Shown here piece after piece: positions 1 to 11,755 of a DNA stretch of 51,826 nucleotides; position 1 is the stretch's first letter, and every line of letters begins with the position of its first letter. The stretch is from assembly GCA_022376515.1 (NCBI GenBank), contig WTXI01000257.1, positions 1 to 51,826 of the forward strand. The letters are read 5' to 3'. A program made the translations under genes and the position numbers. The DNA is from Lactifluus volemus (taxonomy: Eukaryota; Basidiomycota; Agaricomycetes; Russulales; Russulaceae). The notes beneath the pieces were generated by a model. The model searched no databases. It worked only from the letters and a program-made list of their open reading frames with translations, and was not told the origin of the DNA.

Positions 1-56
1 CAATAAGGTATCATTTCAGAGATGGAAACTAGTTACTCACTCTCGAGGTTGCTCAT
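1..56 (-). pseudogene. Did2/CHMP1 5' remnant, window-edge copy
   Basis: Only the first exon and part of the following intron of the Did2-like (ESCRT-III) pseudogene are inside the window. On the - strand the start codon at 56-54 gives MSNLE and then a GTGAGT donor. The segment matches 13890-13939, where the rest of the gene can be read. The body of this copy lies left of the window. Confidence 0.65.
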
Positions 57-187
57 TGATATGAAGAAAGGTCAATGACTGAGGCCGAGCCGGAATGGAT
101 CGCTTTGTTTACGTGGATTGACGCTCAGGTTCAAGGGTATTTGACTGCCTCGTATCATCGCACCATCTCTCAATCTATAAACCTTTG
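57..187 (+). promoter_or_regulatory. Promoter region of DUF6535 copy 1
   Basis: This interval is shared with the other array copies and lies between the Did2 start (-) and the DUF6535 exon 1 site (+), so it is a divergent promoter. The CGG-rich box seen intact in the other copies is degraded here to GGCCGAGCCGGA near 83-94. The TATA-like sequence is CTATAAACC near 175-183. Confidence 0.45.
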
Positions 188-429
188 ATGTCCCAACTGC
201 TGACCCAATCGCCCAGTGGAGGATACGGGCGTTGAAGAGAATAGACGCAAGTACGTCATCCTCTACCCTACTTTATATCCTTAGCTTCACAGAGCTCTAT
301 CACTCGTTACAGCCGGAAACTCCAATGTCCCTCGGTCAGAACAACGTCAACCGTCACAGGGCCAGCCCACCCTTAGTGATGGCGCTGAACCCATTTTCAA
401 CATGTACGTGAAAATGTCCCAAGAGGAAG

Positions 430-2879
430 ATGAAGGCCGATCGCTGGCAAAAGGATGCAGACGGCATCCTCATTTTCGTCAGTTCTTCATCTTACCTCCA
501 CGCACTCGAGAGTAGTGACAAACGTGAACACCGTAGACCGGTTTATTCTCTGCTGCAGTTGCGGCATTGCTCGCAGTGTCAATCCAAGACTTGAGGCCAA
601 ATCCACAGGATACCGCTGCATTCTATCTTGCCAACATCTATCAACTTCTCGCCGACCCGAACATATCTCGCGCATCGACCCTTGCCACCCAGCTACCACC
701 CCCGTTCTCTCCACCGAGATACGCAATCTGGGTCAATTCACTATGGTTCCTGAGCTTGGTCATCAGTCTTACATCTGCGCTTCTGGCAACACTGTTACAG
801 CAGTGGGCGCGTCGATACCTCACAGCTACTCAACCACCACGATTGAGTCCACACAAGCGAGCACGAATCCGTTCGTTTTTCGCAGATGGAGTGGAAAAGT
901 TTCATCTTCCTTTGGCAGTTGAGACGTTGCCGACCTTGCTACACATTTCCCTGTTCCTATTCTTTTCCGGCCTTCTTGTTTTCTTGTTCAACATCAATCA
1001 CACCACGTTCAGTATCGTTTCTTGGTGGATCGGGCTTTCTGGAGGGATATATGGATGCATCGGGTTGCTGCCAATCTTCCGTCATGACAGCCCTTACTAT
1101 GCGCCTCTTACTTTCTCAGCCTGGTTCCTTCTTAATGGCGTGCGATACGAAGTCTTCCGCATTCTCACCTTCGTCACATATTCCTTTGATTATTTTACCA
1201 GCACAACCTATGAACGCTTTCATGCGATGCGGGAAGCTTATCGCGAACGGACCTCGTGGGGTATAGTGAAGACAGCCCAAGAACATGCTTCGAAAATGTC
1301 AGCGGAAATCGACGGTCATGTTTTGAAATGGACATTTGAGGCTCTGGACGAAGACCAGGAGCTGGAGCAGTTCTTCGAGGCAATCCCTGCGTTCTCTACC
1401 TCACAAGTGGTCCACGATCCCAGACGAATGCTTGCCAGGAATTTTTGGGTTTTGACTGAGGCTTGCGAAGGATTCTTGATCCGTACCTTCGCATCTCGTT
1501 TGCTCTCCGAGAGGATCAAAGAAAAGCGGTTTATACTCTGCATGCAGGCTTTCGATGCACTCAACTATCCATTTCCGTCGTTCAACTTTCTCTCACAAGC
1601 TTCTGCCATAGATGGAGTGTTGCAGTCCGTTCCAATCGGACAGTTACTCAGAAGCCGATGCCATAGTATGGAAGGCGAAACCGCTTTATATGCACAAGCG
1701 TTAGTTGCTGGGATCATTGCAAATGTAGAACGCGATGATCGTTGGAAGGTTCTTGTGATGGATCAATTACAGATATCAGAAGATGTTTTCCAAGACTACC
1801 TCGCACATGGTGACAGCGTATTGCTCGCCAACTGGATCCACTTCGCTCGCCAATCGGTTCGCTCCTTATACAGGTTTTATTGGCCGCCTGCGATACTGGA
1901 GAAGATTCAATCGATCATTTCCAAATTCGACATTCGAAATACTCTTCCTGGACTGCAGCACGACTTCTGTGCTTTGTGGAACCAATTGCGTAATTCCGGA
2001 TCTTATTCTATTCTGAGATTCAATCGGCATCATTTCATCGTTTTACATCAAGGCACCGATGCTGTCCCGACCGCTTTCGATGCTTCCACCGATGATTCTG
2101 ACCTCATCCTTCTCCGGCTATCCTCGTACCCATTGTGTAACGTCCTCGGTCATCATTCTGACAGCGCAACAGATGAAATCACCCATTCACTCATCCCTGT
2201 TCACCTTCCCGATGCTGATCTGAACAACATCGCGCCATCCTTACCCGCATTAAACCCAGATCATAGCCGCATACATTTCACAGAACAGCCGTCTTTACAT
2301 CGTGTAGCTCATGCTTCCCCAATCATCCAGTCTTCCCACCTCTCTCCACCAGTCAATGCTGGAAACAGCGACTATGCCACTACTTTACCTGACCCAGCGC
2401 TCGCCATTGCAACAGAAAGTCATGCTGACACATCAGTCAACAGCTCAGAGTCTGATTCTCGGCCCGCAATGGTAGCCTCGACTGCGATCTCTCCATCGCT
2501 TCCGTCTAGTGGTGCCGATCGATTGTACAAGACAGACTCGGATGTTGACCCTCCTTCGATGGTACCTGACATTCCATCATTGTCTTCACCTGTACCAGCC
2601 TCCAGTGACACGCTTCCTGTGGATCCCCTGATGTCCTCCGAGTCGGCCCCTCCCACATCGCAAATCGACCTAACTACTCCTGGATCAAGATTGTTGACGC
2701 TAGGCTCTGTTCCGGAAATATCTTTTACACCTTCGAAGGTGACCTCTGATTCGCAATCAAACTTGCCAGAGAATGATGCAACGTTCGATGCCCAAGACAA
2801 CTCCCCGGCCACAGACCTTGCACAGCCTGAGCATCTCGTCGACACAACACCCGCTCGCGACGCTGATCGTCCACAGTAA
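430..2879 (+). CDS. DUF6535 multipass membrane protein, copy 1
   Basis: Exons 430-477 and 537-2879 join through a 59-nt GT..AG intron to give about 796 aa. The family hallmark runs across the splice (QKDADGILIF then TGLFSAAVAALLAVSIQ). Four hydrophobic segments follow within the first about 180 residues, then a mainly helical core, and finally a Ser/Thr/Pro/Asp-rich, probably disordered tail. The upstream exon used by other copies is broken here: a 1-nt loss after ATG 188 leads to an early TGA. Exon 2 carries a 5-nt deletion, but that deletion leaves an in-frame ATG at 430, which I take as the start. The core is the type I variant (RTFASRLL, QAFDALNYPFPSF). The function of DUF6535 is unknown to me, and a membrane location is inferred from the hydrophobic segments. 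Confidence 0.8.
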
Positions 2880-3479
2880 GATCGAAATGGTCACTTTGTT
2901 GGATGCCGTCATAAGCTGTCGGAAATGTATTTCAAAATCGGTAAGTTGTTCTGTCTTTGAGCCGTGTCAAGGCTGAAGTTTGACTGCAGGTGATGCAAGC
3001 GAACTCAGCTCTGGCCGTGTTTACGTATTGTGTTCCGTTTCGTATCCATACGTGGCTGTCTTGATTCACAAATACTTCTCACTAGCTCACTTCTATGTTT
3101 CTCTCATGCGGCACTGTCCCCCAATTTTACTCCCGTACCAGTTTCTCTCTCTTATTACAATTCTTCTTTCTTGATTTATATTGCCCTGTCGTTTTGTGCT
3201 TTCTCTGTCTGTGATAGTGCGTATGTAGACTTTTTGCTTTATCAATTCCCCAGAGCTTGCGCAGAATATTGAATCGCCACGCGGGTGCGTCCGTTGTGGT
3301 GTTTACCGCAATTGTTTCATCGATAGTACAACAACAATTTTTCGAGCTGGTTCTTTCGGCGGATAACCACACCTTGCCAGATGGGGACCCATCTTGACTC
3401 GTAACTCTGAAAAGCACGATAAGGCGTCTCTAAGTAATGATACAGGTACATCTATCCCCTCTACGGTCTACATGGTTGC
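2880..3479 (+). repeat. Conserved 3' flank of DUF6535 copies
   Basis: No gene is visible. The interval is repeated after every copy (for example 11359-11755, 21595-22190, 37792-38400). It contains a candidate 49-nt intron at 2941-2989 (GTAAG...CTGCAG) just downstream of the stop codon, followed by an AT-rich stretch and then the 3' flank of the Arp2 remnant. Confidence 0.6.
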
Positions 3480-5172
3480 TCAACTTTCACCACGACCCAA
3501 TTTATCCAACGAGCGCACGCCCTGCTCGTACCACTCTTCTCTTCATACCCAAAATTCTTTCGTGCCTTCATGATGTCCGCCAAAATGGCACCCCCGAAAG
3601 ACCATGTCCTTCCTGCGCGGAGGGTCCTCGATTTGAATCTTGAATTTCTGAAGGGATAAAAAGAAAGTGTAGCGCCACGTCAGCGCCATATGAAAAGTGG
3701 AGGGGGAAAGAACAGAGAGGTGACGATGACGAGAGACAAGGACTGGACGTACATCGAGACGCGAAGGGTCGCGATTGAGCACGCGCGTGACGTACAGTTG
3801 CTTCATTTCTTTTTCGAGGCGGCTAGGGAGGCCGGGGTACATGCTCGTTCTGCTAGAGAGTACGATGTGCTTGTACAGCTCCGCGCAGATGTCGACCGCG
3901 GCACTCTGGATCGTCTCGAGAGCATCTCCGCGACGCCCAGTTGCCCGATGTCGACTGGGTGTGGCTGGGACAGGCACTCGGGCGTCTCGAACTGTTCAGA
4001 GCTGACCTTGATTGTTCGGCCATCGGGAAGCTGACGATTGCGATATCACAAAGTTAGAAGGTTCAAAGATATCGGAAGCTAAGACGTCACGGGTCTATCT
4101 CACGATGTAGCTCTCCACCAGCGTGGTGGTCTCCTCTGCCAATTAGGTGTCCATGTCGAGGTCATAGCTAGAAGCCGGATTCAACGACGCACGCGAGTAA
4201 TCCATAATATAAAACATACCTGACGCAGCAAAGCTTTTCCTCGATCTCCCGAACGGTCTCAATGTCGGCCGTGCGGTTGAACGCGTACCCGCGCATGAGC
4301 AGGAGCTTGATTAGATACCGCGTGACGTCCCACCCGGCGATGTCGAGTCGCCTCGTGAGATGGCGCAAAGCCGTCAAATACCGGAACGATATGCGTCACG
4401 CCGTCGCCAGAGTCGACCACAACGCCGGTCGTCAGGCCTGCAGAAGTTAACCCTCAACATCAGCGCTGCTCTCCTTTCCTTTTGCGAGCCCGCCTCCTCT
4501 TGCCAACATCTCCATGACAGACTCCGCCGAAAGCAGGGCAGCAGCGGAAACGACTCCGACGACTGCCCGTTACACATGCACATGATGACGCGGCCGAGGT
4601 AGGAATGGGGAGGACGGGGAGAAAGGGGGTAGTAGAGCGCACCTTGCGGATAGAGTGTTAGCACTGCCCGACGTCCACCCCATGAAAACCATACTCCTCA
4701 AACATAACTTAACACATGCGCTGCCTGTTCGCTCTCGGGTTCATCGGTGGCTCGGTGAGGTCCTTGCGCCCCGCAGGGTCGACGCGAAGTTTCTCAAAGA
4801 ACGTGTAGTCCCAGAGGTACTTCATATCCTCCCAGTTGCGAACGAGGCCATGTTCCATCGGCTGCGTGACTTGCAGATAGTTGCGTAGCGCTGCCGCCTC
4901 GTCTCCCGCCATGATATCCTTGAATGACTGCGTCCCCGACGCGCTCTTCGGCACGCAGAATCGGTTGTCCTATCACAGATGGAAATACTGCAATAATTTT
5001 TCATCAGTGAAAGAAACAGAAAAAAATCTCGTGCGGACCCACTCACAGTGCTCAGGAAAATTAGAGCCAGCATATCTTTTTTTTTGATGAACGTGGGGAT
5101 GTAAGCCATCATATGTAGGTCAACGCTATCGCTCGAGAGTGGATGCCTACTACTATGCACCGTGGGGTCCAT
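3480..5172 (-). pseudogene. Arp2 (actin-related protein 2) pseudogene, long form, copy 1
   Basis: Arp2 is an ATP-binding subunit of the Arp2/3 complex that nucleates branched actin. On the - strand, successive exons read MDPTV at 5172, [37 protein letters not shown], the [16 protein letters not shown] motif, [45 protein letters not shown] and [17 protein letters not shown], in Arp2 order. Lesions visible are an A-run replacing the FIKVGYAG codons near 5080-5095, a 5-nt loss where FALRHL should read near 4365, an in-frame TAA at 4145-4143 in the DTRLAEE segment, and a frameshift in the C-terminal EEFWV segment. Because of these it cannot make Arp2. A functional Arp2 gene should exist elsewhere in the genome. 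Confidence 0.85.
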
Positions 5173-5460
5173 GATACTGTCGGGGATTGACGCCGAAAAG
5201 TAGATATAATTAAATTCTAATCGGGTTTAGTTTTTAATAATAAATCTGCATTTTTTATTTCGCAACGTGTATCTACGATGAAGACGCTGTCCCTGCATGG
5301 GTGGCGCGTTGACGACTCACTATGCTCATTGTGACTGCAGATTATGAAACTACAAATTCAATTTCTAGGTGTGCGGCGAGAGAAAACTAACACATGTACT
5401 GTAGCAAAGTACCATAACCACGTCAACTCGAACACACTGGCAATTCTACTCCCGTATCAG
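5173..5460. repeat. AT-rich spacer of the long block
   Basis: There is no coding signal. It is a spacer repeated at 24767-25071 and 40097-40407, with the shared stretch TCTAATCGGGTTTAGTTTTT and a conserved ACTGCAG site. It lies upstream of the Arp2 start and downstream of the small unidentified gene, both on the - strand. Confidence 0.5.
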
Positions 5461-5824
5461 CTAGTTTCTAGTACGATATCTACCAGGGCGTGTCCTCTGG
5501 CCCAGTGCCTCTCCCCCTTTCTTCATGTAAACAGGATATTCAAATTGCGTAAACAAGCCTAATGATGATGGGCACACGAATGGTGCCCACGGCAACAGCA
5601 AAGACACATGGGTTCCGAACCCTTTGATGGGCGAGAATAGTGTGCTCTCCAGCCAGGGGTCCAGCCTTTGCCTATTGGCCAAATTGTTCCAGGCGTCGGC
5701 TCCAGTCGGCCCAGTGCGATTTACGACGGTCCGATATAAGTGAGGTAGGCCAGGAGGGGTCTGGCGTGAAACGTTTGTCGTTTCGTTTCCTAAGGGAAAC
5801 GTCTCTTGGTGAGAAGCCGGGCAT
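5461..5824 (-). pseudogene. Small gene of unknown function, copy 1 (frameshifted)
   Basis: On the - strand, ATG 5824-5822 opens MPGFSPRDVSLRKRNDKRF, continuing to KSHWADWSRRLEQFGQ and a stop. A one-base shift later the frame resumes as NRQRLDPWLESTLFSPIKGF, then a hydrophobic HVSLLLPWAPFV segment and an Arg-rich end. The same two halves are joined without a break in the copy at 40408-40671, which shows that this copy has a 1-nt insertion near 5685. About 120 aa in total. I do not recognise the family. A TATATA sequence lies about 185 nt upstream on the - strand (near 6006). Confidence 0.45.
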
Positions 5825-6836
5825 GACTATGGCCGAAGACTGTGACGGAGGCGAGGAGGGAGAAGAATAACAAGGCACAGTAAAGGTTCAGCTGAGCGAG
5901 AGAGTGAACGACAACGGCGTGGCAAGAGAAAGCAGTTGACAGAGTGAACAAGGGAAGACGGTGACAGAATGAACAATGAATGATGGGGATGAAAGAAAGA
6001 CGGGATTATATACATGTTGAATGAGGGGAGATTCGGATGAATTCGGAATCCAACTGCAATAGTATCACGTGACCATGAGGTTCACACCTATAAGCGCTGC
6101 CAATGTAGCCTGTGGGATTCCGTAGTTGCAGCGACGTACAATTTTTGGTCCCCACTTCCACCACAGGAGAATTTCTAGTTCCAGATGGATTTACCACGCT
6201 CCCATATTGAACTCCACGGAAGTATTGTAGCCGTCATCAGGGCGATCAATAAACATACAGTGGCTTTGATATCACTTCGCACCTTTCATTGCGATGGGAG
6301 ACTTCCAGCCTCGAACGTTAGGTACCTTGTTGGATTAATCTTACCGTGAGCTCTCGACACAGAAAATGTGAGCACATCAGGTCAAAGGAGGAGTATATTT
6401 TTCAAATAGATGACTTGATGCGTTTTTACGCTCCATATAACGAATCGAGTGCCCTCTTTTGTGCTTGACATGTGCTTGAAAACATGTGCTTGAAAGCAAA
6501 AGTTCCGCTCACATGTCATGTTCTCGAAGAGAGCTTTGTGGACCATAAATCGAGCGTGCTTGAATACCATGCGGTCATCGCCATCAGAGTATATATTGTG
6601 GTCATGGCTTTCGCGAGTATCTTCCATAGCCTGGTCAGTGGATATCCGAGTTGAGCATGTCGCGACTAGCAAGGTGGGACTTGGAGGAGTTATGCGATGA
6701 TAGGTTCAATCGTCAACTTGCATGGATGACTAGCAAAATGTTGCCTTGACAGGCTCGAGCCGATGACTCTGGAGGTTGGAGGACAAGGATGTGAAATGCG
6801 CAATCCTAAATTGTGGCTCAGGCGAAACCGGACCCG
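5825..6836. repeat. Long-block spacer, no confident gene
   Basis: This 1-kb interval is repeated at 25420-27874, interrupted there by a LINE. A TATATA box lies near 6006 for the - strand small gene. Several open stretches on both strands (for example 6382-6672 -) are conserved between the two copies but show no recognisable domain. The uninterrupted GCCAATGTAGCCTGTGGGATTCC at about 6100-6122 is the empty target site of the LINE found at 25722. Confidence 0.5.
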
Positions 6837-7784
6837 ATGACGACGGTGTTCCCGCTGCCAAGTCCTGCGCTACCCGAGTTTACCACATTACTTCTTAAGG
6901 GACCATATCATGCCTCTGCACCCATTCATCTTTGCTTGACTCACCTCGCGAACCATCCAGGCACAAGAGCCATCCTCTTATCGCCATCCCGAGATAACTT
7001 TATCGCGGCTTTACGCGACCTCAACGACGATTGGCTCAACGAGTGCGGGGGATATGGTGTTGTCTCTCAAGTTTTGTCCAGGGTGGATGTATTGTTTGTA
7101 TTCTTCATTCACGCTCCCTTACACCAGATCGACTAAGCTTGCTCCAGCTACCCATCCACCCCACATCACGCATCGCTGGCTCTCTCGATGCTAAGGGTCT
7201 CACAACCTGAGAAAGCACCGTCTCAACTAGAGATTGCATCGCCTTGTCTCTTACTGCTTCACGAATTCTCTTCATATTTTCTTGACCAGGAGAATTCCCA
7301 CCTGTAAGTTCTTCAACACACGATTCCCGCGTTCTGTTGATGCGGTTGAATAGTCACACCCTCGCCTCATACATGTCCTTGGTTGCCCATGCCCTCACTA
7401 CGTTGAGTTTCTTGTCAGAACAAGTATCTCCGTATGTTTTGCATTTTAACATCTCGCGGATCAAAGTCATATATTTGTCGTAGATCTCAGGTGTCTCTCG
7501 TCCTCATGGATTCCAGGCTGGATTCCTTAAGCCTACCAGTCGTGAGAGCATCTAATCATGCTTCAGACTTGGATATGGGGGGCCAGCACGACCCATCCTA
7601 TCCTGTGGCATTGTCGATACACCAGTATTTTGAATGGGTTGGTACTTTTGAGTCTAGTGCGTTCAAGAGCAGTCCCGGTTATTTCATACGCTCACGTGTT
7701 CATATGAGAAGTGAAGTTGTCGCCTTTACGGTCGGGATCATTCACATACTCCTTGAGTTTATACGAGACAACACGGGAAGATGA
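6837..7784 (+). pseudogene. Decayed gene of unknown function, copy 1
   Basis: ATG 6837 opens a conserved-looking protein (MTTVFPLPSPALPEFTTLL, then ILLSPSRDNFIAALRDLNDDWL). The first open stretch ends at 7136. Further protein-like pieces follow in other frames: SLLQLPIHPTSRI and LDAKGLTT near 7150-7210, LLLLHEFSSYFLDQENSH near 7245-7300, and SRLDSLSLPVV...SDLDMGGQHDPSY...YFEWVGTFE near 7510-7660. Candidate introns (GTAAGTTCTT near 7302) separate some of them. No complete frame can be assembled without crossing stops, and the second copy (27875-28817) shares most of the breaks, so it was probably broken before duplication. The LLLHEFSSYFL segment recalls a beta-strand plus helix of a RecA-like fold, but I do not assign a function. 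Confidence 0.45.
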
Positions 7785-8036
7785 GAAGACTGAGATTGTT
7801 TGGAGGTGGGGACGAGTCGAGGGACAGCCTCGGGTATTCAATGACCGTCCTGGCGTGGTTTATATATGGCAGTAACTCTGTACAATCTGACCAACACCCA
7901 GAAACCACCTGACGGGAATGACTTTTGTAAGGATGAGATTTTCTTCGAGACCCGAATTGCAGTACTCTTTTTCAAATAAATTACACCACTTCCGCTGCAC
8001 AAGCTACGGGTGATGATGCCATACCGTGACGTCGGA
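7785..8036. repeat. Long-block spacer
   Basis: No gene seen. It is repeated at 28818-29067 with small indels. Confidence 0.4.
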
Positions 8037-8520
8037 CTACATACCTTGTGTCTCCAACATCCACGACACGACACCTCTCTCGCCTCTCCGAGACTCAAAC
8101 ACATCCATGAAATCCTCATGCACCCCGCCAGGCGAGCGTCGTGTTCTCGATGCCGACCTTGGTGCTCGCGGCGGTGGCGGATCTGATCGATGGAGTACCT
8201 CGTGCGCGCCCGCCGTGAAAAGGACCCTAGCGAAGACGCGCTCAGGGCCAACCACGAGGCGCGAATCCCTCGAGGTGGTGCTGCAGCGCCGGTGTGATCC
8301 AATGTCGGACGCCATACGCGAACAACTGGCACATGCGCCGACGTCCCGTGTGTCGTTACACGCGTAGGATGGCGCGTCCGTGCCGAACTGTACTCACAGT
8401 GAGATGAGCAGTGTCCAGCCAAGGAGTTCGTGAAGCGGAGGCCCTGTAGGCAGCGACGGGGGCGGATGCAGCATCAGCGACGCGACTTGCAGCGCGAGGT
8501 TTCGACCTCCCAAGTTGGTG
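8037..8520 (-). pseudogene. Unidentified - strand gene remnant, copy 1
   Basis: On the - strand, a GC-rich interval reads as protein-like pieces in different frames: NLALQVASLMLHPPPSLP...ELLGWTLLISL near 8500-8405 ending at a GTGAGT donor, then CQLFAYGVRHWITPALQHHL near 8345-8290, ending at a GTATGT donor near 8037. Stops interrupt any single frame. The copy at 29057-29560 is similar and has different breaks. The family is not recognised. Confidence 0.3.
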
Positions 8521-8639
8521 TGAAGAAAGGTAAATGTCACGGTCCGGAGCCGGAATGCATCCGTGGATTGACGCTCAGGCTCAAGGGCATCTGTCTGCAT
8601 TGTCTCATCGCACCATCTCTCAATCTATATAAACCTTTG
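8521..8639 (+). promoter_or_regulatory. Promoter region of DUF6535 copy 2
   Basis: A CGG-rich box, CGGTCCGGAGCCGGA, ends at 8553 and is conserved in six of seven copies. TATATAAA lies at 8626-8633, only 7 nt before the exon 1 ATG at 8640. If it is the real TATA box, transcription would start inside exon 1 and translation further downstream. Unlike copies 3-6, the region upstream is the unidentified gene rather than Did2. Confidence 0.55.
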
Positions 8640-11358
8640 ATGTCCCAATCTGCTCACCCAATCATCCCAGTGGGGGATACAGGCGATGAGAGAATAGACA
8701 CAAGTACGTCATCCTCTACCCTCCTTTATATCCTCAGCTTCACAGAGCTCTGTCACTCGTTACAGCCGGAAATCCCGATGTCCCTCGGTCAGAACAACAT
8801 CGATCCTCACAGGGCCAGTCCACCTTTAGTGATGGGTCTGAACCCATTTTCAACATGTACGTGAAAATGTCCCAAGAGGAAGATAATAAAATGGCCGATC
8901 GCTGGCAAAAGGACGCAGACAGCATCCTCATTTTCGTCAGTTCTTCATGCCATACATTTGAGCGTAGTGACCAACGTGAACACCGTAGACCGGTTTATTC
9001 TCTGCTGCAGTTGCGGCATTGCTAGCAGTGTCAATCCAAGACTTGAGGCCAAATCCACAGGACACCGCTGCATTCTATCTTGCCAACATCTATCAACTTC
9101 TCGCCGACCCGAACATATCTCGCGCATCGACCCTTGCCACTCCAGCTACTCCGCCCCCATTCTCTCCACCTAGATACGCAATCTGGGTCAATTCACTGTG
9201 GTTCCTGAGCTTGGTCATCAGTCTTACATCTGCACTTCTGGCAACATTGTTACAGCAGTGGGCCCGTCGATACCTCACGGTCACTCAACCACCGCGTCTG
9301 AGTCCACACAAGCGAGCACGAATCCGTTCATTTTTCGCAGATGGAGTGGAAAAGTTTCATCTTCCTTTGGCGGTTGAGACGTTGCCGACCTTGTTACACG
9401 CTTCCCTGTTCCTATTCTTTTCCGGCCTTCTTGTTTTCTTATTCAACATCAATCACACCACGTTCAGTATCGTTGCTTGGTGGATCGGGCTTTCTGGAGG
9501 GATATATGGATGCATCGCGTTGCTGCCAATCTTCCGTCATGACAGCCCTTACTATGCGCCTCTTACTTTCTCAGCCTGGTTCCTTCTTAATGGCGTGCCA
9601 TACGAAGTCTTCCGCATTCTCACCTTCGTCACATATTCCTTTGGTTATTTTACCATCCCAACCTATCTTCGCTTTGATGCGATGCGGGAAGCTTATCACA
9701 AACGGACCTCGTGGGGTATAGTGAAGACAGCCCAAGAAGGTGCTTCGAATATGTCAGCGGAAATCGACTATCATGTTTTGAAATGGACATTTGAGGCTCT
9801 GGACGAAGACCACGAGCTGGAGCAGTTCTTCGAGGCAATCCCTGCGTTCTGTACCTCACAAGTGGTCCACGAACCCAGACGAATGCTTGCCAATCTGAAT
9901 GTTTGGGTTTTGACTACGGCTTGCGATGGATTCTTGATCCGTACTTTCGCATCTCGTTTGCTCTCTGAGACGATCAAAGAAAGGCGGTTTATACTCTGCA
10001 TGCAGGCTTTCGATGCACTCAACTATCCATTTCCGTCTTTCGACTTCCTCTCACAAGCTTTTGCCATGGGCGGAGTGTTTCAGTCCGTTCAAATGGGAAA
10101 CTTAATCAGAAGCCGATGCCATAGTATGAAAGGCGTAACCACTCTATTTGCACAAATGTTAGTTGCTGGGATCATTGCAAGTGCAGAACGCGATGATCGT
10201 TGGAAGGTACTTGTGATGGATCAGTTACAGATATCAGAAGATGTTCTCGAAGACTACCTCGCGCATGGTGACAGCGTATTGCTCGCCAACTGGATCCACA
10301 TCACCCGCCAAATGTTTCGCTGCTATTACGAGCGTTATTGGCCTGGAATACTGCTGGAGAAGATTCAATCGATCATTTCCAAATTCGACATTCGAAATAC
10401 TCTTCCTGGACTGCAGCACGACTTCTGTGCTTTCTGGAACAAATTCACTCGAGAAGCGCGTAATTCCGGATCTTATTCTAGTATTCTGAGATTCAATCGG
10501 CATCATTTCATCGCTTTACATCAAGGCACCGATGCTGTCCCGACCGCTTTCGATGCTTCCACAGATGATTCTGACCCCATCCTGCTCCGGCCATCATCGT
10601 ATCCATTGTGTAACGTGCCGGGTCATCATTCCGGTGGCGCAATAGACGAGACCACTCATTCACACATTCACCCTCCCAATGCCGATCTGAACAACGTCGC
10701 GCCATCCTTACCCGCATTAAACCCAGATCATAGCCGCATACATTTCACAGAACAGCCGTCTTCACATGGTGTAGCTCATGCTCCCCCAATCATCCAGTCT
10801 TTCCACCTCTCTCCACCAGTCAATGCTGGAAACAACGACTATGCCACTACTTTACCTGACCCAGCGCTCGCCATTGTAACAGAAAGTCACGCTGACATAC
10901 CAGTCATCTCGCCTATGGACAGCTCAGAGTCTGATACTCGTCCTGCCATGGTAGCCTCGACTGCGATCTCTCCATCGCTTCCGTCTAGTGGTGCCGATCG
11001 ATTGTACAAGACAGACTCGGATGTTGACCCTCCTTCGATGGTCCGTGACATTCCATCATTGTCTTCACCTGTACCAGCCTCCAGTGACACGCTTCCTGTG
11101 GATCCCGTGATGTCCTCCGAGTCGGCCTCTCCCACATCGCAAATCGACCTAACTACTCCTGGATCAAGATTGTTGACGCTAGGCTCAGTTCCGGAAATAT
11201 CTTATACACCTCCGCAGGTGACCTCCGATTCGCAATCAAACTTGCCAGAGAATGATGCAACGTTCGACACCCATGACAACTCCCCGGCCACAGACCTTGC
11301 ACAGCCTGAGCATCTCGTCGACACAACACCCCCTCGCGACGCTGATCGTCCACAGTAA
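8640..11358 (+). CDS. DUF6535 multipass membrane protein, copy 2
   Basis: Exons 8640-8703, 8766-8935 and 8989-11358 (introns 62 and 53 nt, GT..AG) give about 867 aa, in frame throughout. Exon 1 encodes MSQSAHPI...DERIDT. Exon 2 carries the conserved lead-in SEPIFNMYVKMSQEEDNKMADRW. Exon 3 carries TGLFSAAVAALLAVSIQ, the hydrophobic segments (about residues 74-96, 141-166, 211-232 and 236-260) and the core. The type I core here has MGNLIRSRCHS. The patch HITRQMFRCYYERYWPGILLEK and a 4-codon insertion before RNSGSYSS are private to this copy. The Ser/Pro/Thr-rich tail ends PPRDADRPQ. Function unknown; it is a member of the local seven-copy array. Start choice: the ATG opens a frame that splices cleanly into the conserved domain, but initiation at the MYVKM codon (8855) is a real alternative. 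Confidence 0.85.
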
Positions 11359-11755
11359 GATCGATGTGGTCAATTAGTTGGACGCCGTCATACGTTGTCA
11401 GGAATATATTTCGAAATCGGTAAGCTGTTTTGTCTCTGAGCCGTGTCAAGACTGAAGTGTGACTGCAGGTGATGAAAGCGAACTGAGCTGTACGCGTGTT
11501 TAATTATTGTTACGTTTCGTATCCATACGTGGCTGTCTTGATTCACAAATACTTCTCACTATCTCATCTCTATGTTTCTCTCACGCGGCATGGTCTCCCA
11601 ATTTTACTCCCGTATCAGTTTCTCTTAGTACAATTCTTCTTTCTTGATTTATATTGCCCTGTCGTTTTATGTTTTCTCTGTTTGTGATAGTGCGTATGTA
11701 GACTTTTTACTCAATCAATCGCTCAGATCTTGCGCAGAATATTGGATCGCCACGC

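Noticed and set aside
886..1266. 126-codon + strand frame repeated in every DUF6535 copy
   Set aside because: It is the +1 shadow of the hydrophobic domain; it changes in step with the main frame and has no independent signal.
2420..2845. Long - strand open frames opposite the DUF6535 tails (also near 16352, 21123, 37323, 46115)
   Set aside because: They recur only because the + strand tail is repetitive in codon use; composition is Ser/Gly/Glu shadow and no domain or start context is visible.
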